A stretch of 64,000 nucleotides of DNA. It comes from Candidatus Limimorpha caballi. Lineage in GTDB: Bacteria; Bacteroidota; Bacteroidia; Bacteroidales; F082. This document shows, piece after piece, positions 42,316-52,745 of the stretch (positions are counted from its first letter, which is position 1; every line of letters starts with the position of its first letter). The DNA lies in contig JAGHUX010000001.1 of the NCBI GenBank assembly GCA_018064605.1, positions 1-64,000 of the forward strand, read 5' to 3'. Both the position numbers and the translations under genes were made by a program. The notes beneath the pieces are model-generated. The model saw only the letters and a list, made by a program, of their open reading frames with translations. It ran no database searches and was not told the DNA's origin.

Positions 42316-44868
42316 TTATTCTTCTGTTTTGTTCTCTTGATTGTCAATGCTTTCTTCGGCTTCCACATTTTCAATGACTTCGGTGCTCTCTTCCGAATCG
42401 TCTCCGTCATCTTCAAAATGTTCCGCGTTGACCTTGGTCACAGCGGCAATCTCGTCGTTGTCGCGTAGGTTGATGAGGCGCACGCCCTGTGTGGCACGGC
42501 CCATAACTCTCAGAGTGTCAACGGCAATCCTGATAAGGATACCCGATTTGTTGATAATCATGAGGTCATCGCCGTCAACGACGTCCTTGATCGCCACGAG
42601 CTGCCCCGTCTTGTCGGTGATGTTCATTGTCTTGACACCCTTGCCGCCTCTGTTGGTGATGCGGTATTCCTCGAGTTCCGAGCGTTTGCCGTAGCCTTTT
42701 TCAGAAACTACGAGTACGTTTGTCTGCGGGTCGTCGATGCAGATCATGCCCACGACTTCGTCATTGTCATTGTCATCTATCGAAATCGCGCGGACGCCTG
42801 ATGCCGTCCTGCCCATCGGCCTGACTGTCGATTCTGGGAATCTGATGGCCCTGCCCGACTTCAATGCGATGAGTATCTCGCTGTTGCCGCTTGTCATCTT
42901 GGCCTCAAGCAGCTCGTCGCCCTCGCGGATGCCGAGCGCAATGATGCCCGTCGTGCGTGGTCTTGAATAGGCCTCAAGCGTCGTCTTCTTGATGATACCC
43001 TTCTTGGTGATAAGTGTCAGATAATGATTCTCAACGAATTCCTGACTCATGTTCGTCAAGTTGATGTATGCCTTGACATTGTCATCCTTGTCGAGGTTGA
43101 TGAGGTTCTGGATCGCACGGCCCTTGCTCGACTTCGTGCCTTCGGGAATCTCGAACACCCTGAGCCAGTAGCACCTGCCTTTTTCGGTGAAGAAGAGCAT
43201 GTAGTTGTGGTTCGTGGCCACAAAGATCTGTTCGATGAAGTCCTCGTCGCGTGCGTCGGAGCCTTTCGAGCCTTTACCTCCCCTACTCTGACGGCGGTAT
43301 TCGCTCAGGTTGGTCCTCTTAATATAATTAAGGTGTGATATTGTAACTACGACCGCGTCGTCGGCGATGATGTCCTCGATCTTGAAGTCGTCGGCCGTGC
43401 GCTCGATGGTTGTCTTCCTCTCGTCGCCGTATTTGTCTTTGACGACAAGAAGCTCGTTCTTGATGATGTCGAACTGCATGCTTGTGTTGGCGAGTATTTC
43501 GTTCAGATGACGGATTGTCTGGTGCAGCTGGTCGAGTTCGTCCATGATCTTCTTGATTTCGAGGCCGGCGAGTTGTCCGAGGCGGTACGCCACTATGGCG
43601 GCTGCCTGCGGGTCATCGAAGCCGAACCTGTCCATGATGGCTTGTTTCGCCTCCGGCGTGCCGCCCTTGCAGGCTCTGATTGTCGCGATGATCTCATCGA
43701 CTATGTCGAGGGCGCGTGCCAGACCTTCGAGGATGTGTGCGCGTTTCTCGGCCTCGCGGAGGTCGTGCTGGGTGCGGCGCACGACGACTTCATGGCGGTG
43801 CTCCACGTAATATTGAATCAGCTGCTTGAGGTTCAACGTGTGCGGACGGCCTTTGACGAGGCATACGTTGTTGACGCTGAACGAGCTCTGCAGTCCGGTG
43901 TACTGGAACAGTTTGTTCAGCACCACGCTTGACACGGCGTCGCGTTTCAGTTCGTAAACGATGCGGAGGCCGTTGCGGTCCGACTCGTCGCGGATGTCGG
44001 CGATGCCCTCGATTTTCTTTTCGCTGATAAGGTCGGCGGTGCGTTTGATCATCTCCGCCTTGTTTGTCTGATAAGGCACCGATGTGGCGATGATGCGCTC
44101 GTGTCCGCCGTGCTCCTCGATGGTCGTGTTGGCGCGCAACACGATGCGCCCGCGTCCTGTCTCGAACGCCTCGCGCACGCCCTCGTAGCCGTAGATGATG
44201 CCGCCTGTCGGGAAGTCGGGTGCCTTGATGTACTCCATCAACTCGCTGACTGTTATGTCGTTGTTGTCGATATATGCGATGATGCCGTCGACGACTTCGC
44301 TGAGGTTGTGGGGCGGCATGTTGGTGGCCATGCCCACGGCGATGCCGCTCGCGCCGTTAACCAGGAGGTTCGGGATGAGCGCCGGCAGCACAGTCGGCTC
44401 CTGCTCCGAGTCGTCGTAGTTGTTCATGAAATCGACAGTCTCTTTGTCGAGGTCGGCGAGCATCTCCTCCGCGAGCTTGCGCAGACGCGCCTCCGTGTAA
44501 CGCATGGCCGCCGGCGGGTCGGCGTCTATTGAGCCGAAGTTGCCCTGACCGTCGATGAGCGGATAGCGCATGCTCCAGTCCTGAGCCAGACGGACCATCG
44601 CGTCGTAAACTGATGAGTCACCGTGTGGGTGATACTTTCCTAAAACCTCGCCGACAACCTTCGCTGACTTCTTGTACGGACGGTTCGACAACACGCCCAT
44701 GTCCATCATTCCGTATAGGATGCGGCGGTGCACAGGCTTCAGACCGTCCCTGACATCCGGCAATGCACGCGCAACGATGACCGACATCGAATAGTCGATG
44801 TAACTCGTTTTCATGTGATCCTCAATGCCTACCGGGACGATTCTCTCGCCTTCTAATTTTTCTTCCAT
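42316..44868 (-). CDS. gyrA: DNA gyrase subunit A
   Basis: GyrA is the DNA-cleaving subunit of gyrase, which introduces negative supercoils. The 850-residue protein starts with the breakage-reunion domain: [27 protein letters not shown], the quinolone-determining stretch [17 protein letters not shown] (Ser83- and Asp87-equivalents both wild type) and the active-site tyrosine in [10 protein letters not shown]. The C-terminal beta-pinwheel has a GyrA-box variant ([12 protein letters not shown]). It ends with an acidic tail. gyrB is not adjacent. The promoter lies on the minus strand near 44909-44941, divergent from clpC. Confidence 0.97.
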   Translation of the reverse strand: MEEKLEGERIVPVGIEDHMKTSYIDYSMSVIVARALPDVRDGLKPVHRRILYGMMDMGVLSNRPYKKSAKVVGEVLGKYHPHGDSSVYDAMVRLAQDWSMRYPLIDGQGNFGSIDADPPAAMRYTEARLRKLAEEMLADLDKETVDFMNNYDDSEQEPTVLPALIPNLLVNGASGIAVGMATNMPPHNLSEVVDGIIAYIDNNDITVSELMEYIKAPDFPTGGIIYGYEGVREAFETGRGRIVLRANTTIEEHGGHERIIATSVPYQTNKAEMIKRTADLISEKKIEGIADIRDESDRNGLRIVYELKRDAVSSVVLNKLFQYTGLQSSFSVNNVCLVKGRPHTLNLKQLIQYYVEHRHEVVVRRTQHDLREAEKRAHILEGLARALDIVDEIIATIRACKGGTPEAKQAIMDRFGFDDPQAAAIVAYRLGQLAGLEIKKIMDELDQLHQTIRHLNEILANTSMQFDIIKNELLVVKDKYGDERKTTIERTADDFKIEDIIADDAVVVTISHLNYIKRTNLSEYRRQSRGGKGSKGSDARDEDFIEQIFVATNHNYMLFFTEKGRCYWLRVFEIPEGTKSSKGRAIQNLINLDKDDNVKAYINLTNMSQEFVENHYLTLITKKGIIKKTTLEAYSRPRTTGIIALGIREGDELLEAKMTSGNSEILIALKSGRAIRFPESTVRPMGRTASGVRAISIDDNDNDEVVGMICIDDPQTNVLVVSEKGYGKRSELEEYRITNRGGKGVKTMNITDKTGQLVAIKDVVDGDDLMIINKSGILIRIAVDTLRVMGRATQGVRLINLRDNDEIAAVTKVNAEHFEDDGDDSEESTEVIENVEAEESIDNQENKTEE

Positions 44869-44908
44869 TTATCTTTTTACCTTTATAGATTTAACTCGAA
44901 ATATTGCA

Positions 44909-44941
44909 CAAAAATACAAATTATTTCAATAAGCGAACCAA
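44909..44941 (-). promoter_or_regulatory. Probable gyrA promoter
   Basis: On the minus strand TTG (44939-44941), 22 bases, then TATTTTTG (44909-44916). The gyrA start codon is 40 bases downstream. Confidence 0.6.
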
Positions 44942-44982
44942 ATATGAACTAAATTTTTTGTTCAAAACTTAAATGCTTGTTT

Positions 44983-45015
44983 TTGCTCCCAAACCAAATT
45001 TTGTTTGTATCTTTG
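44983..45015 (+). promoter_or_regulatory. Probable clpC promoter
   Basis: TTG at 44983-44985, 22 bases, TATCTTTG at 45008-45015, 23 bases before the ATG. No CtsR- or CIRCE-type operator was recognised. Confidence 0.6.
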
Positions 45016-45038
45016 CAGCTTGAAAAATTTGGGAAAGA

Positions 45039-47615
45039 ATGGATCAGAAATTTTCACCGAGAGTGCGCGAAATAATGTTTCACAGCCATGAGGAAGCCGT
45101 GAGGATGGGTAACCCGTACATCGGTTTGGAACACATTTTCCTCGGCATTGTTGACGATACTGACAATAACGCGGTGCATATTTTGAGGAACTTGAACCTC
45201 GATGTCGAAGTCTTCAGGGAGAAACTCGAGGCCTCGATAAAGTCGACGCCGGTTATTTCGGCGAACACCGACAACATGCCGCTGACGAAACAGGCCGAAC
45301 GTGCGTTGAAGTTCACATACCTCGTCGCAAAAGAGTTCAACAGCGACCAGGTGGCGTCGGAACATCTCATGCTCGCAATACTGCATGATGACAATAACAT
45401 CATATCGCAACGTCTTGAATATGAAGGTATCTCATTTGATAGATACAAGAAGGAAGTGAAGAAGATGATGCCTGATGTGCCGGTGAAGAAAGACGAGTCG
45501 CCGGCGAAACCGCAGGACATCTTCATGGATGAAGACGAGGATGACGATGTCAAGGTGACGGAGACTCCGAAGCAGAAAGGCAACCAGAAGTCGAACACGC
45601 CCGTCCTTGACAGCTTCGGTCGCGACCTGACGCGCGCCGCCGAGGAAGGCCGCCTCGACCCCGTCGTCGGACGTGACAATGAGCTGGAACGCATCGCGCA
45701 AATCCTGTGCCGCAGGAAGAAAAACAACCCGATATTGATAGGTGAGCCGGGCGTCGGCAAGTCGGCAATCGCCGAAGGACTTGCGATAAGAATAAACGAG
45801 CATAAGGTTCCGAGGACTCTTTATAACAAACGTCTCGTCATGCTCGACCTCGCGTCTGTCGTGGCAGGCACCAAGTACAGAGGACAGTTCGAGGAACGCA
45901 TGAAGTCGATACTCAATGAGTTGGAGAAAAATCCTGATGTCATCCTGTTCATCGATGAGATTCACACCATCGTCGGCGCGGGCAACGCCAACGGCTCCCT
46001 CGACGCGTCGAACATGTTCAAGCCGGCGCTGGCCCGAGGCGAACTGCAATGCATCGGATCTACAACACTCGACGAATACCGCCAATATATAGAGAAAGAC
46101 GGTGCGCTCGAACGTCGTTTCCAGAAGATTTTGGTGGAGCCGACGACAACGGAAGAGACGATTCAGATCCTTAAAAACATCAAGGGCAAATATGAAGACC
46201 ATCATCTTGTTAAATATGACGATGACGCCATCGTGGCCTGCGTGAGACTCACAGATCGTTATATGTCAGAGCGTTGCCTTCCCGACAAGGCCATCGACGC
46301 AATGGACGAGGCCGGAGCGAGGGTGCATATCAGCAACATCAAGGTGCCGGTTGAAATCAACGAGCTTGAAGCCGAACTCGAACAGATCCGTGAGGGCAAG
46401 AAAAAAGCCATCTCCGAACAGAAGTTCGAGGAGGCGGGCATGCTGCGCGACCGAGAGAAGAAAGTACTCGACAGGCTCGAACGTGCCAAGAAGGAATGGG
46501 ACGACGAACTGAAGAACCACAAGGAGGTCGTCACAGAACAGAACGTCGCGGAAGTCGTCGCGATGATGACGGGCGTGCCGGTGCAGCGCATCGCCCGCAA
46601 CGAAGGCGACCGTCTCATGAACATGGAAAGAGAACTTGAGGACACCGTCGTCGGACAGGATGAGGCCATCAAGAAAGTGGCCCGTGCCATCCGCCGCAAC
46701 CGCGCAGGACTCAAAGACCCGAACAGACCCATCGGAACGTTCATGTTCCTCGGTCCGACAGGTGTCGGAAAGACATATCTCGCCAAGGTTCTCGCCAAGT
46801 ATCTCTTTGATTCTGAAGAGGCTTTGATAAGGATCGACATGAGTGAGTACATGGAGAAATTCGCCGTGTCGCGTCTCGTCGGCGCACCTCCCGGATATGT
46901 CGGATATGAGGAAGGCGGTCAGCTGACCGAGAAAGTTCGTCGCAAGCCCTACTCCATCGTTCTCCTTGACGAGATAGAAAAAGCACATCCCGACGTGTTC
47001 CATCTCATGCTTCAGGTCCTTGACGACGGCCAACTCACTGATTCTCTTGGCCGTAAGGTCGATTTCAAGAACACCATTGTCATAATGACCTCAAACATCG
47101 GCTCGCGTCAGCTCAAGGATTTCGGACAGGGTGTTGGTTTCGGCACGCAGGCGGTCAAAGATGCGAAAGGCGTCCACGACCACAGCATAATCGAAAACGC
47201 CCTGCGCCGCCAGTTCGCGCCGGAGTTCCTGAACCGCATCGACGACCTCGTGATCTTCGATTCTTTGAGCAAAGAAAACATCAACAAGATCATCGACATA
47301 GAACTCAAAAACGTTTACGAGCGTGTCAAGGATATGGGCAATACATTGGTTCTCAGTGACAAAGCCCGTGACTACATCGTCGAGAAAGGCTGGGACGAAC
47401 AGTATGGCGCACGACCGCTTAAACGCGCAATCCAGAAATATGTGGAGGACGTCCTCGCCGAAGAAATCATCAAGACAAAGATGGTCAAAGGCGACAAGAT
47501 TGTCATTGATTATGACAAGGAAAAAGATGAAATGGTGACAGCCATCGAACATCTTGAGTTGCCGGAACCTGTTGTCAATGAAGAAGTTAAACGAATTGAA
47601 GAACCTGAAGCATAA
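45039..47615 (+). CDS. clpC: ATP-dependent Clp protease ATP-binding subunit ClpC
   Basis: This Hsp100 unfoldase feeds substrates to ClpP. It has 858 residues: an N-terminal double Clp-N repeat (1-145), an acidic linker (about 150-185), AAA1 with GEPGVGKS and [10 protein letters not shown], a middle coiled-coil with a UVR motif ([17 protein letters not shown]), and AAA2 with GPTGVGKT and [14 protein letters not shown] tripeptide in [11 protein letters not shown] fits the ClpP-docking loop, which separates ClpC from the disaggregase ClpB. The stop overlaps the start of the CCA-enzyme gene by one base. Confidence 0.95.
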   Translation: MDQKFSPRVREIMFHSHEEAVRMGNPYIGLEHIFLGIVDDTDNNAVHILRNLNLDVEVFREKLEASIKSTPVISANTDNMPLTKQAERALKFTYLVAKEFNSDQVASEHLMLAILHDDNNIISQRLEYEGISFDRYKKEVKKMMPDVPVKKDESPAKPQDIFMDEDEDDDVKVTETPKQKGNQKSNTPVLDSFGRDLTRAAEEGRLDPVVGRDNELERIAQILCRRKKNNPILIGEPGVGKSAIAEGLAIRINEHKVPRTLYNKRLVMLDLASVVAGTKYRGQFEERMKSILNELEKNPDVILFIDEIHTIVGAGNANGSLDASNMFKPALARGELQCIGSTTLDEYRQYIEKDGALERRFQKILVEPTTTEETIQILKNIKGKYEDHHLVKYDDDAIVACVRLTDRYMSERCLPDKAIDAMDEAGARVHISNIKVPVEINELEAELEQIREGKKKAISEQKFEEAGMLRDREKKVLDRLERAKKEWDDELKNHKEVVTEQNVAEVVAMMTGVPVQRIARNEGDRLMNMERELEDTVVGQDEAIKKVARAIRRNRAGLKDPNRPIGTFMFLGPTGVGKTYLAKVLAKYLFDSEEALIRIDMSEYMEKFAVSRLVGAPPGYVGYEEGGQLTEKVRRKPYSIVLLDEIEKAHPDVFHLMLQVLDDGQLTDSLGRKVDFKNTIVIMTSNIGSRQLKDFGQGVGFGTQAVKDAKGVHDHSIIENALRRQFAPEFLNRIDDLVIFDSLSKENINKIIDIELKNVYERVKDMGNTLVLSDKARDYIVEKGWDEQYGARPLKRAIQKYVEDVLAEEIIKTKMVKGDKIVIDYDKEKDEMVTAIEHLELPEPVVNEEVKRIEEPEA

Positions 47616-49084
47616 TGAATTTATCAGAAAACATCAACAACAGGTTTTTCAGACTTATAGCGGAATGCAGCCGTGAGATGGGCTATCAGACATACGTCAT
47701 CGGCGGTTACGTCCGCGACATCCTTCTGAAACGCGAATCGCATGATATTGACATAGTTACAGTCGGAAGCGGCATCGCCTTGGCGAAGAAAGTAGCATCG
47801 AAAATCAACGGCAAGAAAGAGGTTAAGTTTTACGGACATTTCGGCACCGCGATGATTAATGTCGGCGGCCATGAGATTGAGTTCGTGGGCGCACGGAAAG
47901 AGTCGTACAGCCCCGACAGCCGCAAGCCCGTGTGCGAAAACGGCACGCTTGAAGACGACCAAAACCGCCGCGACTTCACAATCAACGCATTGGCAATCAG
48001 CCTGAACGACGACACTTTCGGAGAACTCGTCGATCCGTTCAACGGACTGCAGGACCTTGAAGACAAGATAATCAGAACGCCTCTCGACCCTGACGTGACA
48101 TATTCCGACGACCCGCTGAGAATGATGCGGGCCATTCGTTTCGCCACGCAGCTTCATTTTAGGATAGAAGACGAGTCGTTCGAGTCGATAAGACGTAACG
48201 TTCAGAGAATCAAGATAATATCAATGGAACGCGTCACGGAGGAGATGAACAAGATGCTCATGTCGAGCGTCCCAAGCATCGGATTCAGGCTCCTCGACAA
48301 ATCGGGGCTGCTTCAGGTGATTTTCCCGCAGATGGCCGCGCTGAAAGGTGTCGAAATGCATGAAGGCAAAGGCCACAAAGACAATTTCTATCACACTTTG
48401 GAAGTACTTGACAATGTGGCAAATAGCGGCGGCGACCTCTGGCTGAGATGGGCCGCCGTCCTTCACGACATCGCAAAACCGCAGACAAAACGATTCGAGA
48501 AGGAAATCGGCTGGACTTTCCACGGACACGAGGTGAAAGGCTCGAAGATGGTGCCGAAGATTTTTGCAAATTTCAGACTTCCTCTTAACGAAAAGATGAA
48601 ATTCGTGCAGAACCTCGTTTATCTCCACCTCCGCCCTATCGTGCTCGCCCAAGACATCGTAACTGACTCGGCAGTAAGGCGCTTGCTGTTCGATGCCGGT
48701 GATGATATTGACGCTTTGATGATCCTCTGCGATGCAGATATTACATCGAAAAACGAAGAGAAAAAAGCCCGTTTTCATCATAACTTTCAGATTGTCAGGC
48801 AGAAACTCAAAGAGATTGAGGCCAAAGACCATCTGCGCAACTGGCAGCCGCCTGTCAACGGAGAAGCAATCATGGAGACTTTCGGCATCCCAGAAGGTCG
48901 CGAGGTCGGAGTGATAAAGACCGCAATCCGCGAAGCCGTCCTTGACGGAATAATCGGCAACAATTTCGCCGAGGCATACGATTTCATGAAGAAGAAAGGC
49001 GCCGAACTCGGACTTCATGTCGTGAAAGAGATTTCAGAAACGGATGTGGAAGTGAAAAACAATGGACCTGTTCCTGTTAAATGA
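47615..49084 (+). CDS. cca: CCA-adding tRNA nucleotidyltransferase with HD domain
   Basis: A class II poly(A)/CCA nucleotidyltransferase of 489 residues that builds or repairs the 3' CCA of tRNA. The head domain has GGYVRDILLKRESHDIDIV with the two catalytic Asp, then EFVGARKESY, and RRDFTINALAIS. The neck has DPLRMMRAIRFATQL and the tail an HD phosphohydrolase domain (NFYHTLEVLDNV, AAVLHDIAKP). The HD domain suggests extra phosphatase activity on 2',3'-cyclic phosphate ends. It is coupled to clpC upstream and to miaA downstream (ATGA overlap). Confidence 0.92.
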   Translation: MNLSENINNRFFRLIAECSREMGYQTYVIGGYVRDILLKRESHDIDIVTVGSGIALAKKVASKINGKKEVKFYGHFGTAMINVGGHEIEFVGARKESYSPDSRKPVCENGTLEDDQNRRDFTINALAISLNDDTFGELVDPFNGLQDLEDKIIRTPLDPDVTYSDDPLRMMRAIRFATQLHFRIEDESFESIRRNVQRIKIISMERVTEEMNKMLMSSVPSIGFRLLDKSGLLQVIFPQMAALKGVEMHEGKGHKDNFYHTLEVLDNVANSGGDLWLRWAAVLHDIAKPQTKRFEKEIGWTFHGHEVKGSKMVPKIFANFRLPLNEKMKFVQNLVYLHLRPIVLAQDIVTDSAVRRLLFDAGDDIDALMILCDADITSKNEEKKARFHHNFQIVRQKLKEIEAKDHLRNWQPPVNGEAIMETFGIPEGREVGVIKTAIREAVLDGIIGNNFAEAYDFMKKKGAELGLHVVKEISETDVEVKNNGPVPVK

Positions 49085-49986
49085 ACAAAAAACACCTCAT
49101 AGTCATCGCCGGACCGACAGCATCGGGCAAGACCGCCACCGCAATCAAGGTCGCGAAAGCCTTTGATACCGTCATCATTTCAGCTGACAGCCGCCAGTTT
49201 TACAAAGAACTTTCGATAGGAACGGCGGCGCCGACTGAAGAAGAATTAAGCGAAGTAAAACATTATTTCGTTCATAATCTTTGTATTGAACAATCGTATG
49301 ATGTCGCTGATTATGAACAAGATGTATTGTTTTTGTTAAATGAATTGTTTAAACAACACGATGTCGTTGTGATGACCGGCGGCTCCGGGCTTTTCATAGA
49401 TGCGGTATGCAACGGACTTGACATGATTCCCGACATTTCTTCCGAAACGAGAAACAAAGTCAATGAGATTTATGAAAAAGGCGGACTTGTCGCTTTGCAG
49501 TCTGAAGTCGAAAAAGTTGACCCTGAATATTACAAAATCGTTGACCGACAAAATCCACGAAGATTGCAACGCGCCATTGAAGTCTTTTTGCAAACAGGCA
49601 AGCCCTACTCCACTTTTCGCAAAAACAAACACGTTGACCGCGATTTCAACATCATCAAGACCGCACTTCTTTGGGACCGCGATGAACTGATAATGAGAAT
49701 CAACAGACGTGTTGACTGCATGATGAACCTCGGACTTCTCGATGAAGTGAAATCGGTTTACGGTAAAAGACATCTAAATAGTTTAAACACAGTAGGTTAC
49801 AAAGAATTGTTTGAATATCTCGACGGCAAAGCAACACTTGAGCAGGCGGTTGAGCAAATCAAGATCAACACTCGGCAATATGCGAAACGACAGATGACTT
49901 GGTTGAGGAAAAACAATGATTACCAGTGGTTTAGCATTGACGAATACGATAAAATGTTGGATTACATAAAAGAACATTTGGCGTAA
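49081..49986 (+). CDS. miaA: tRNA dimethylallyltransferase
   Basis: MiaA adds a dimethylallyl group to N6 of adenosine 37 in tRNAs reading codons that begin with U. The 301-residue protein shows the P-loop AGPTASGKTATA, the substrate loop SADSRQFYKELSIGTAAP, the GGSGLFIDAV segment, the NPRRLQRAIEV helix and the C-terminal INTRQYAKRQMTWLRKN. It forms a small tRNA-modification cluster with the CCA enzyme and the queuosine-precursor transporter gene that follows under its own promoter. Confidence 0.96.
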   Translation: MNKKHLIVIAGPTASGKTATAIKVAKAFDTVIISADSRQFYKELSIGTAAPTEEELSEVKHYFVHNLCIEQSYDVADYEQDVLFLLNELFKQHDVVVMTGGSGLFIDAVCNGLDMIPDISSETRNKVNEIYEKGGLVALQSEVEKVDPEYYKIVDRQNPRRLQRAIEVFLQTGKPYSTFRKNKHVDRDFNIIKTALLWDRDELIMRINRRVDCMMNLGLLDEVKSVYGKRHLNSLNTVGYKELFEYLDGKATLEQAVEQIKINTRQYAKRQMTWLRKNNDYQWFSIDEYDKMLDYIKEHLA

Positions 49987-50006
49987 AGGAAAATTGAGTA
50001 TTTTTG
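49978..50006 (+). promoter_or_regulatory. Promoter of the queuosine-precursor transporter gene
   Basis: TTG at 49978-49980, 18 bases, TATTTTTG at 49999-50006. The predicted start is about 50013, leaving a 60-base leader that contains the riboswitch. Confidence 0.75.
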
Positions 50007-50038
50007 CGCCCTGAAACAAACATTGACGCAGATGCGTC

Positions 50039-50070
50039 CGTGTGCTTGAACACCACGTTAAAAACAAGGA
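50039..50070 (+). ncRNA. preQ1-I riboswitch
   Basis: The compact preQ1-I pseudoknot is readable. P1 is CGTG (50039-50042) with CACG (50054-50057). The loop contains CTTG (50045-50048), which pairs with CAAG in the A-rich tail (50065-50068). ACAC before the 3' strand of P1 carries the ligand-pairing C. The tail TTAAAAACAAGGA matches the class. Tail bases AAGGA overlap the only possible ribosome site, two bases before the ATG, so preQ1 binding should block translation. A separate hairpin GACGC/GCGTC lies just upstream (50024-50037). The downstream gene is a queuosine-precursor transporter, exactly the expected target. Confidence 0.82.
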
Positions 50071-50072
50071 CA

Positions 50073-50762
50073 ATGAAAACAAAGAACAACAGCTTGAGTG
50101 TGCCGTTTTTTCTGATAGGTACACTTTTTTGCATCAGTCTCGTGACTGCCAACTTATTGGAAACCAAAGTGATGCAAGTATTGAACATCACTTTTACAGG
50201 CGGTTTCTTAGTCTTCCCGATTTCATATATTCTCAACGACTGCATCTCTGAAGTTTACGGCTTCAAAAAGGCCCGACTGATTATCTGGACCGGTTTCCTG
50301 ATGAATCTTATATTTGTACTTTTCTGCAAGGCTGCCGTGGCGTTGCCGTCGGCTCCGTTTTGGGAAGGCGACGATGCCTTCAGGTTCGTGTTCGATCTGG
50401 CACCAAGGATTTTGGTCGCGAGTCTTTGCGCTTTCTTGGTCGGCTCGTTCCTCAATGCATTTGTAATCAGCAAGATGAAGATTGCCAGCAATGGCCGACA
50501 CTTCTCCGTGCGTGCCGTCTTGTCGTCGCTTGCCGGCGAGTTCGCCGACTCGATAATCTTCTTCCCGATTGCTTTCGGCGGACTGATGCCGTTACGCGAA
50601 TTGCTGAAAATAATGGCTATACAAATAATCGCAAAAACGCTTTATGAAGTGGTCATGCTGCCATTCACAAAGCGTTTTGTAAATTATCTCAAAAAGGTTG
50701 AAGATACTGATATATACGACAATAACATTTCTTATAATATCTTCAAAATCAAAGATTTATAA
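50073..50762 (+). CDS. yhhQ: Queuosine precursor transporter, YhhQ family
   Basis: A 229-residue inner-membrane protein of the YhhQ/COG1738 family, which imports preQ0, preQ1 or queuine-type bases for queuosine modification of tRNA. About six helices are present, with family motifs LVTANLLETKV, GGFLVFPISYILNDCISEVYGFKKAR and SSLAGEFADSIIFFPIAF. The frame extends upstream to 50004 through the riboswitch; the true start is ATG 50073. The preQ1 riboswitch in its leader supports the function. It ends six bases inside the convergent HAD gene. Confidence 0.92.
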   Translation: MKTKNNSLSVPFFLIGTLFCISLVTANLLETKVMQVLNITFTGGFLVFPISYILNDCISEVYGFKKARLIIWTGFLMNLIFVLFCKAAVALPSAPFWEGDDAFRFVFDLAPRILVASLCAFLVGSFLNAFVISKMKIASNGRHFSVRAVLSSLAGEFADSIIFFPIAFGGLMPLRELLKIMAIQIIAKTLYEVVMLPFTKRFVNYLKKVEDTDIYDNNISYNIFKIKDL

Positions 50763-51356
50763 TAAACATTTTAAGTCTTTCTTTAATTTTTCTACTCCCT
50801 CAAATCTGACCGATTTAATTCCTACGTTTATCGCCCCATCGACATTGGCTTGATTATCGTCGATAAAAAGGCATTCTTCCGCAACGAGATTGTATCTGTC
50901 AAGCAAAACCTTGTAAAGCAATGGATTAGGCTTTAAAAGTTTCTCTTCGCCCGACATTACAATATAGTCTATCATCTCAAAGATGCGGTATTTCTTGCGA
51001 ACTGTCGGAAAAGTCTCCGCCGACCAGTTTGTCAGTCCGTAGATCACAGGGAATCCGTTCTCTTTCAATGACTTGATAAGTTTGTACATTCCGGGAATCT
51101 CCTCTCCCATCGTTTTCATCCAGTCGGTTTGATAAAGCCTGATACCCTCTTCATAATCAGGGAATTGCGCGATTCTTTCAGCTACCGCCACGGAAAACGG
51201 CTTGCCGCAGTCCATCTGTGCGTTCCATTCGCTGTTGCATACGTTTTTGATGAACCAGTCGGACTTTTCCTCATTTTTGAAAAAATCATCAAAAAGATAA
51301 TGAGGATTCCAGTCAACAAGAACGCCGCCGAAGTCAAAAATAATGTTCTTGATCAT
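50757..51356 (-). CDS. HAD-superfamily phosphatase, YihX-like
   Basis: A 199-residue HAD hydrolase with nucleophile motif IIFDFGGVLVDWNP, motif II YGLTNWSAE, the lysine in EKLLKPNPLLYKVLLDRY and motif IV CLFIDDNQANVDGAINVG. Gly replaces the usual second Asp of DxD, as in the YihX/epoxide-hydrolase-N-like subgroup. Those enzymes hydrolyse sugar phosphates such as glucose 1-phosphate; the actual substrate is not known here. It lies 10 bases downstream of the Fic gene on the same strand, so the two may share a message. Confidence 0.85.
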   Translation of the reverse strand: MIKNIIFDFGGVLVDWNPHYLFDDFFKNEEKSDWFIKNVCNSEWNAQMDCGKPFSVAVAERIAQFPDYEEGIRLYQTDWMKTMGEEIPGMYKLIKSLKENGFPVIYGLTNWSAETFPTVRKKYRIFEMIDYIVMSGEEKLLKPNPLLYKVLLDRYNLVAEECLFIDDNQANVDGAINVGIKSVRFEGVEKLKKDLKCLL

Positions 51357-51366
51357 ATTTAGCAGT

Positions 51367-52548
51367 TTAATTTATTTCAACAATCTCCCAATGACCGCCT
51401 TTCAAAGGGCCGACTCTAACGATAATATTCGACTTTTTCATGATTTCAATGAGAGTTGAAGCATAGCGTCGTGAAATTTTAAGATTATTAACCATTGAAT
51501 CAATGTTTGCACACCTATTTTCTCTTATCATGTCCAAGATTCCATTTGATTTGTCAAACGCTTTTTTCAGTGTCTTGTCAATCTCAAATAGATGATCGAT
51601 ACCGTAGATGTCATCTTCGTAATCTTTGGTTTTTAGTGCAATTTTTAATGCATTTTTTAGTATCAAATCTTTTTTATTTTGTTTTTTCTTATTCTCATTG
51701 ATGACAAGTTTACCATTTACAATCATGGTTTTCAATGTTTCGAGAATACAGTCGAGCATGAATTTTATGAATATCGTGCTTTCTCCTCGGTTGTCGGCGA
51801 TGAGCAGCACCTTGTAGTAATTCTGCTGGTTTTCCCTGATGATATTCTCAATCGGGATCCATGCGAAAATCGGCTTCCACTTTGCGAGAAGTGCCGTCTG
51901 CCAGAGCCGTCCCATGCGTCCGTTGCCGTCAAGGAACGGGTGGATGAACTCAAATTCGTAATGGAACACGCAGCTTTTGACCAGCGGATGCACTTTGCTG
52001 TTTCTGACCCATGCGAACAGGTTCGACATGTTGGCGGGCACGATATTGCTTGGCGGCGCCATGTGGATGATGTTCACGCCGTCAGTGACGCCGACGCTCT
52101 TATTCCGGTATTTGCCGCTGATTTCCACGAGGTCGCCCATCAGGACACCGTGCGCTTTTTTCAGGTCTTTTTCAAGATAAGGGTCCAGGTCAGGAAGCAG
52201 GTCGTAAGCCTTGAACGCGTTCTTCACCTCCTTGATTTCCCTTTCGGAGCCGACGACGTGTTTCCCGTCGAGGATGTCGGTCACCTGTTCAATGGTCAGC
52301 GTGTTGTTCTCAATCGCCAGCGAAGCTTGTATCGTCTTGATTCTGTTTTCCTTACGGAGAAGCGGATGCATTCCGTCAGGGTTTAGGATCTCCATTTCGG
52401 AAATAAGTTCCACAATTTCCGCCACCTGATTCATGATTTCATCGGTGATTTTGTACGGCGGGATGTTGTAGTCGGCCTGTTGTTCCCGAAGCTCGAACCC
52501 GAACGATTCGACAGTTGTCCAGTCGGGATATTGATGCGAATTTTTCAT
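51367..52548 (-). CDS. Class II Fic-domain AMP transferase with N-terminal inhibitory helix
   Basis: A 393-residue Fic protein. The catalytic loop HPFLDGNGRMGRLW (residues 203-216) has all residues needed to transfer AMP to a target hydroxyl. The N-terminal helix carries Ser76, Glu80 and Asn81 (SLAIEN), the (S/T)xxxE(G/N) inhibitory motif of class II Fic proteins whose Glu blocks ATP binding in the resting state. The C-terminus looks like a winged helix (NIDSMVNNLKISRRYASTLIEIM), which may bind DNA. No antitoxin gene is adjacent, as expected for a self-inhibited class. The start is ATG 52548; the longer frame is promoter DNA. Confidence 0.9.
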   Translation of the reverse strand: MKNSHQYPDWTTVESFGFELREQQADYNIPPYKITDEIMNQVAEIVELISEMEILNPDGMHPLLRKENRIKTIQASLAIENNTLTIEQVTDILDGKHVVGSEREIKEVKNAFKAYDLLPDLDPYLEKDLKKAHGVLMGDLVEISGKYRNKSVGVTDGVNIIHMAPPSNIVPANMSNLFAWVRNSKVHPLVKSCVFHYEFEFIHPFLDGNGRMGRLWQTALLAKWKPIFAWIPIENIIRENQQNYYKVLLIADNRGESTIFIKFMLDCILETLKTMIVNGKLVINENKKKQNKKDLILKNALKIALKTKDYEDDIYGIDHLFEIDKTLKKAFDKSNGILDMIRENRCANIDSMVNNLKISRRYASTLIEIMKKSNIIVRVGPLKGGHWEIVEIN

Positions 52549-52572
52549 ATTAAAAAGGTTTAAAAAACGCTG

Positions 52573-52605
52573 CAAAGATAATAAAAATAATCGAAAACGG
52601 TCCAA
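52573..52605 (-). promoter_or_regulatory. Probable promoter of the Fic gene
   Basis: On the minus strand TTG (52603-52605), 22 bases, TATCTTTG (52573-52580), 24 bases ahead of the start codon. Confidence 0.6.
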
Positions 52606-52717
52606 GGACGCCGTGAAAATTATTGCTCAATATCAATGTTTTTTTGACAATTAATCTTTAAAAATCCCATGTTTTTTTTAAAATTTTCAGTTGCGTGATT
52701 GCAATGCGAATTTTTCA

Positions 52718-52725
52718 TATTTTTG
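52718..52725 (+). promoter_or_regulatory. Probable -7 element of the nitroreductase gene
   Basis: TATTTTTG, 20 bases before the ATG at 52746. Possible -33 TTGs lie at 52691 and 52699, with unusual spacing. Confidence 0.5.
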
Positions 52726-52745
52726 CACCCGAAATTAATATAGAA

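Noticed and set aside
45039..47615. ClpB disaggregase
   Set aside because: The middle domain is short with a UVR motif, and a VGF ClpP-docking tripeptide is present, which fits ClpC and not ClpB.
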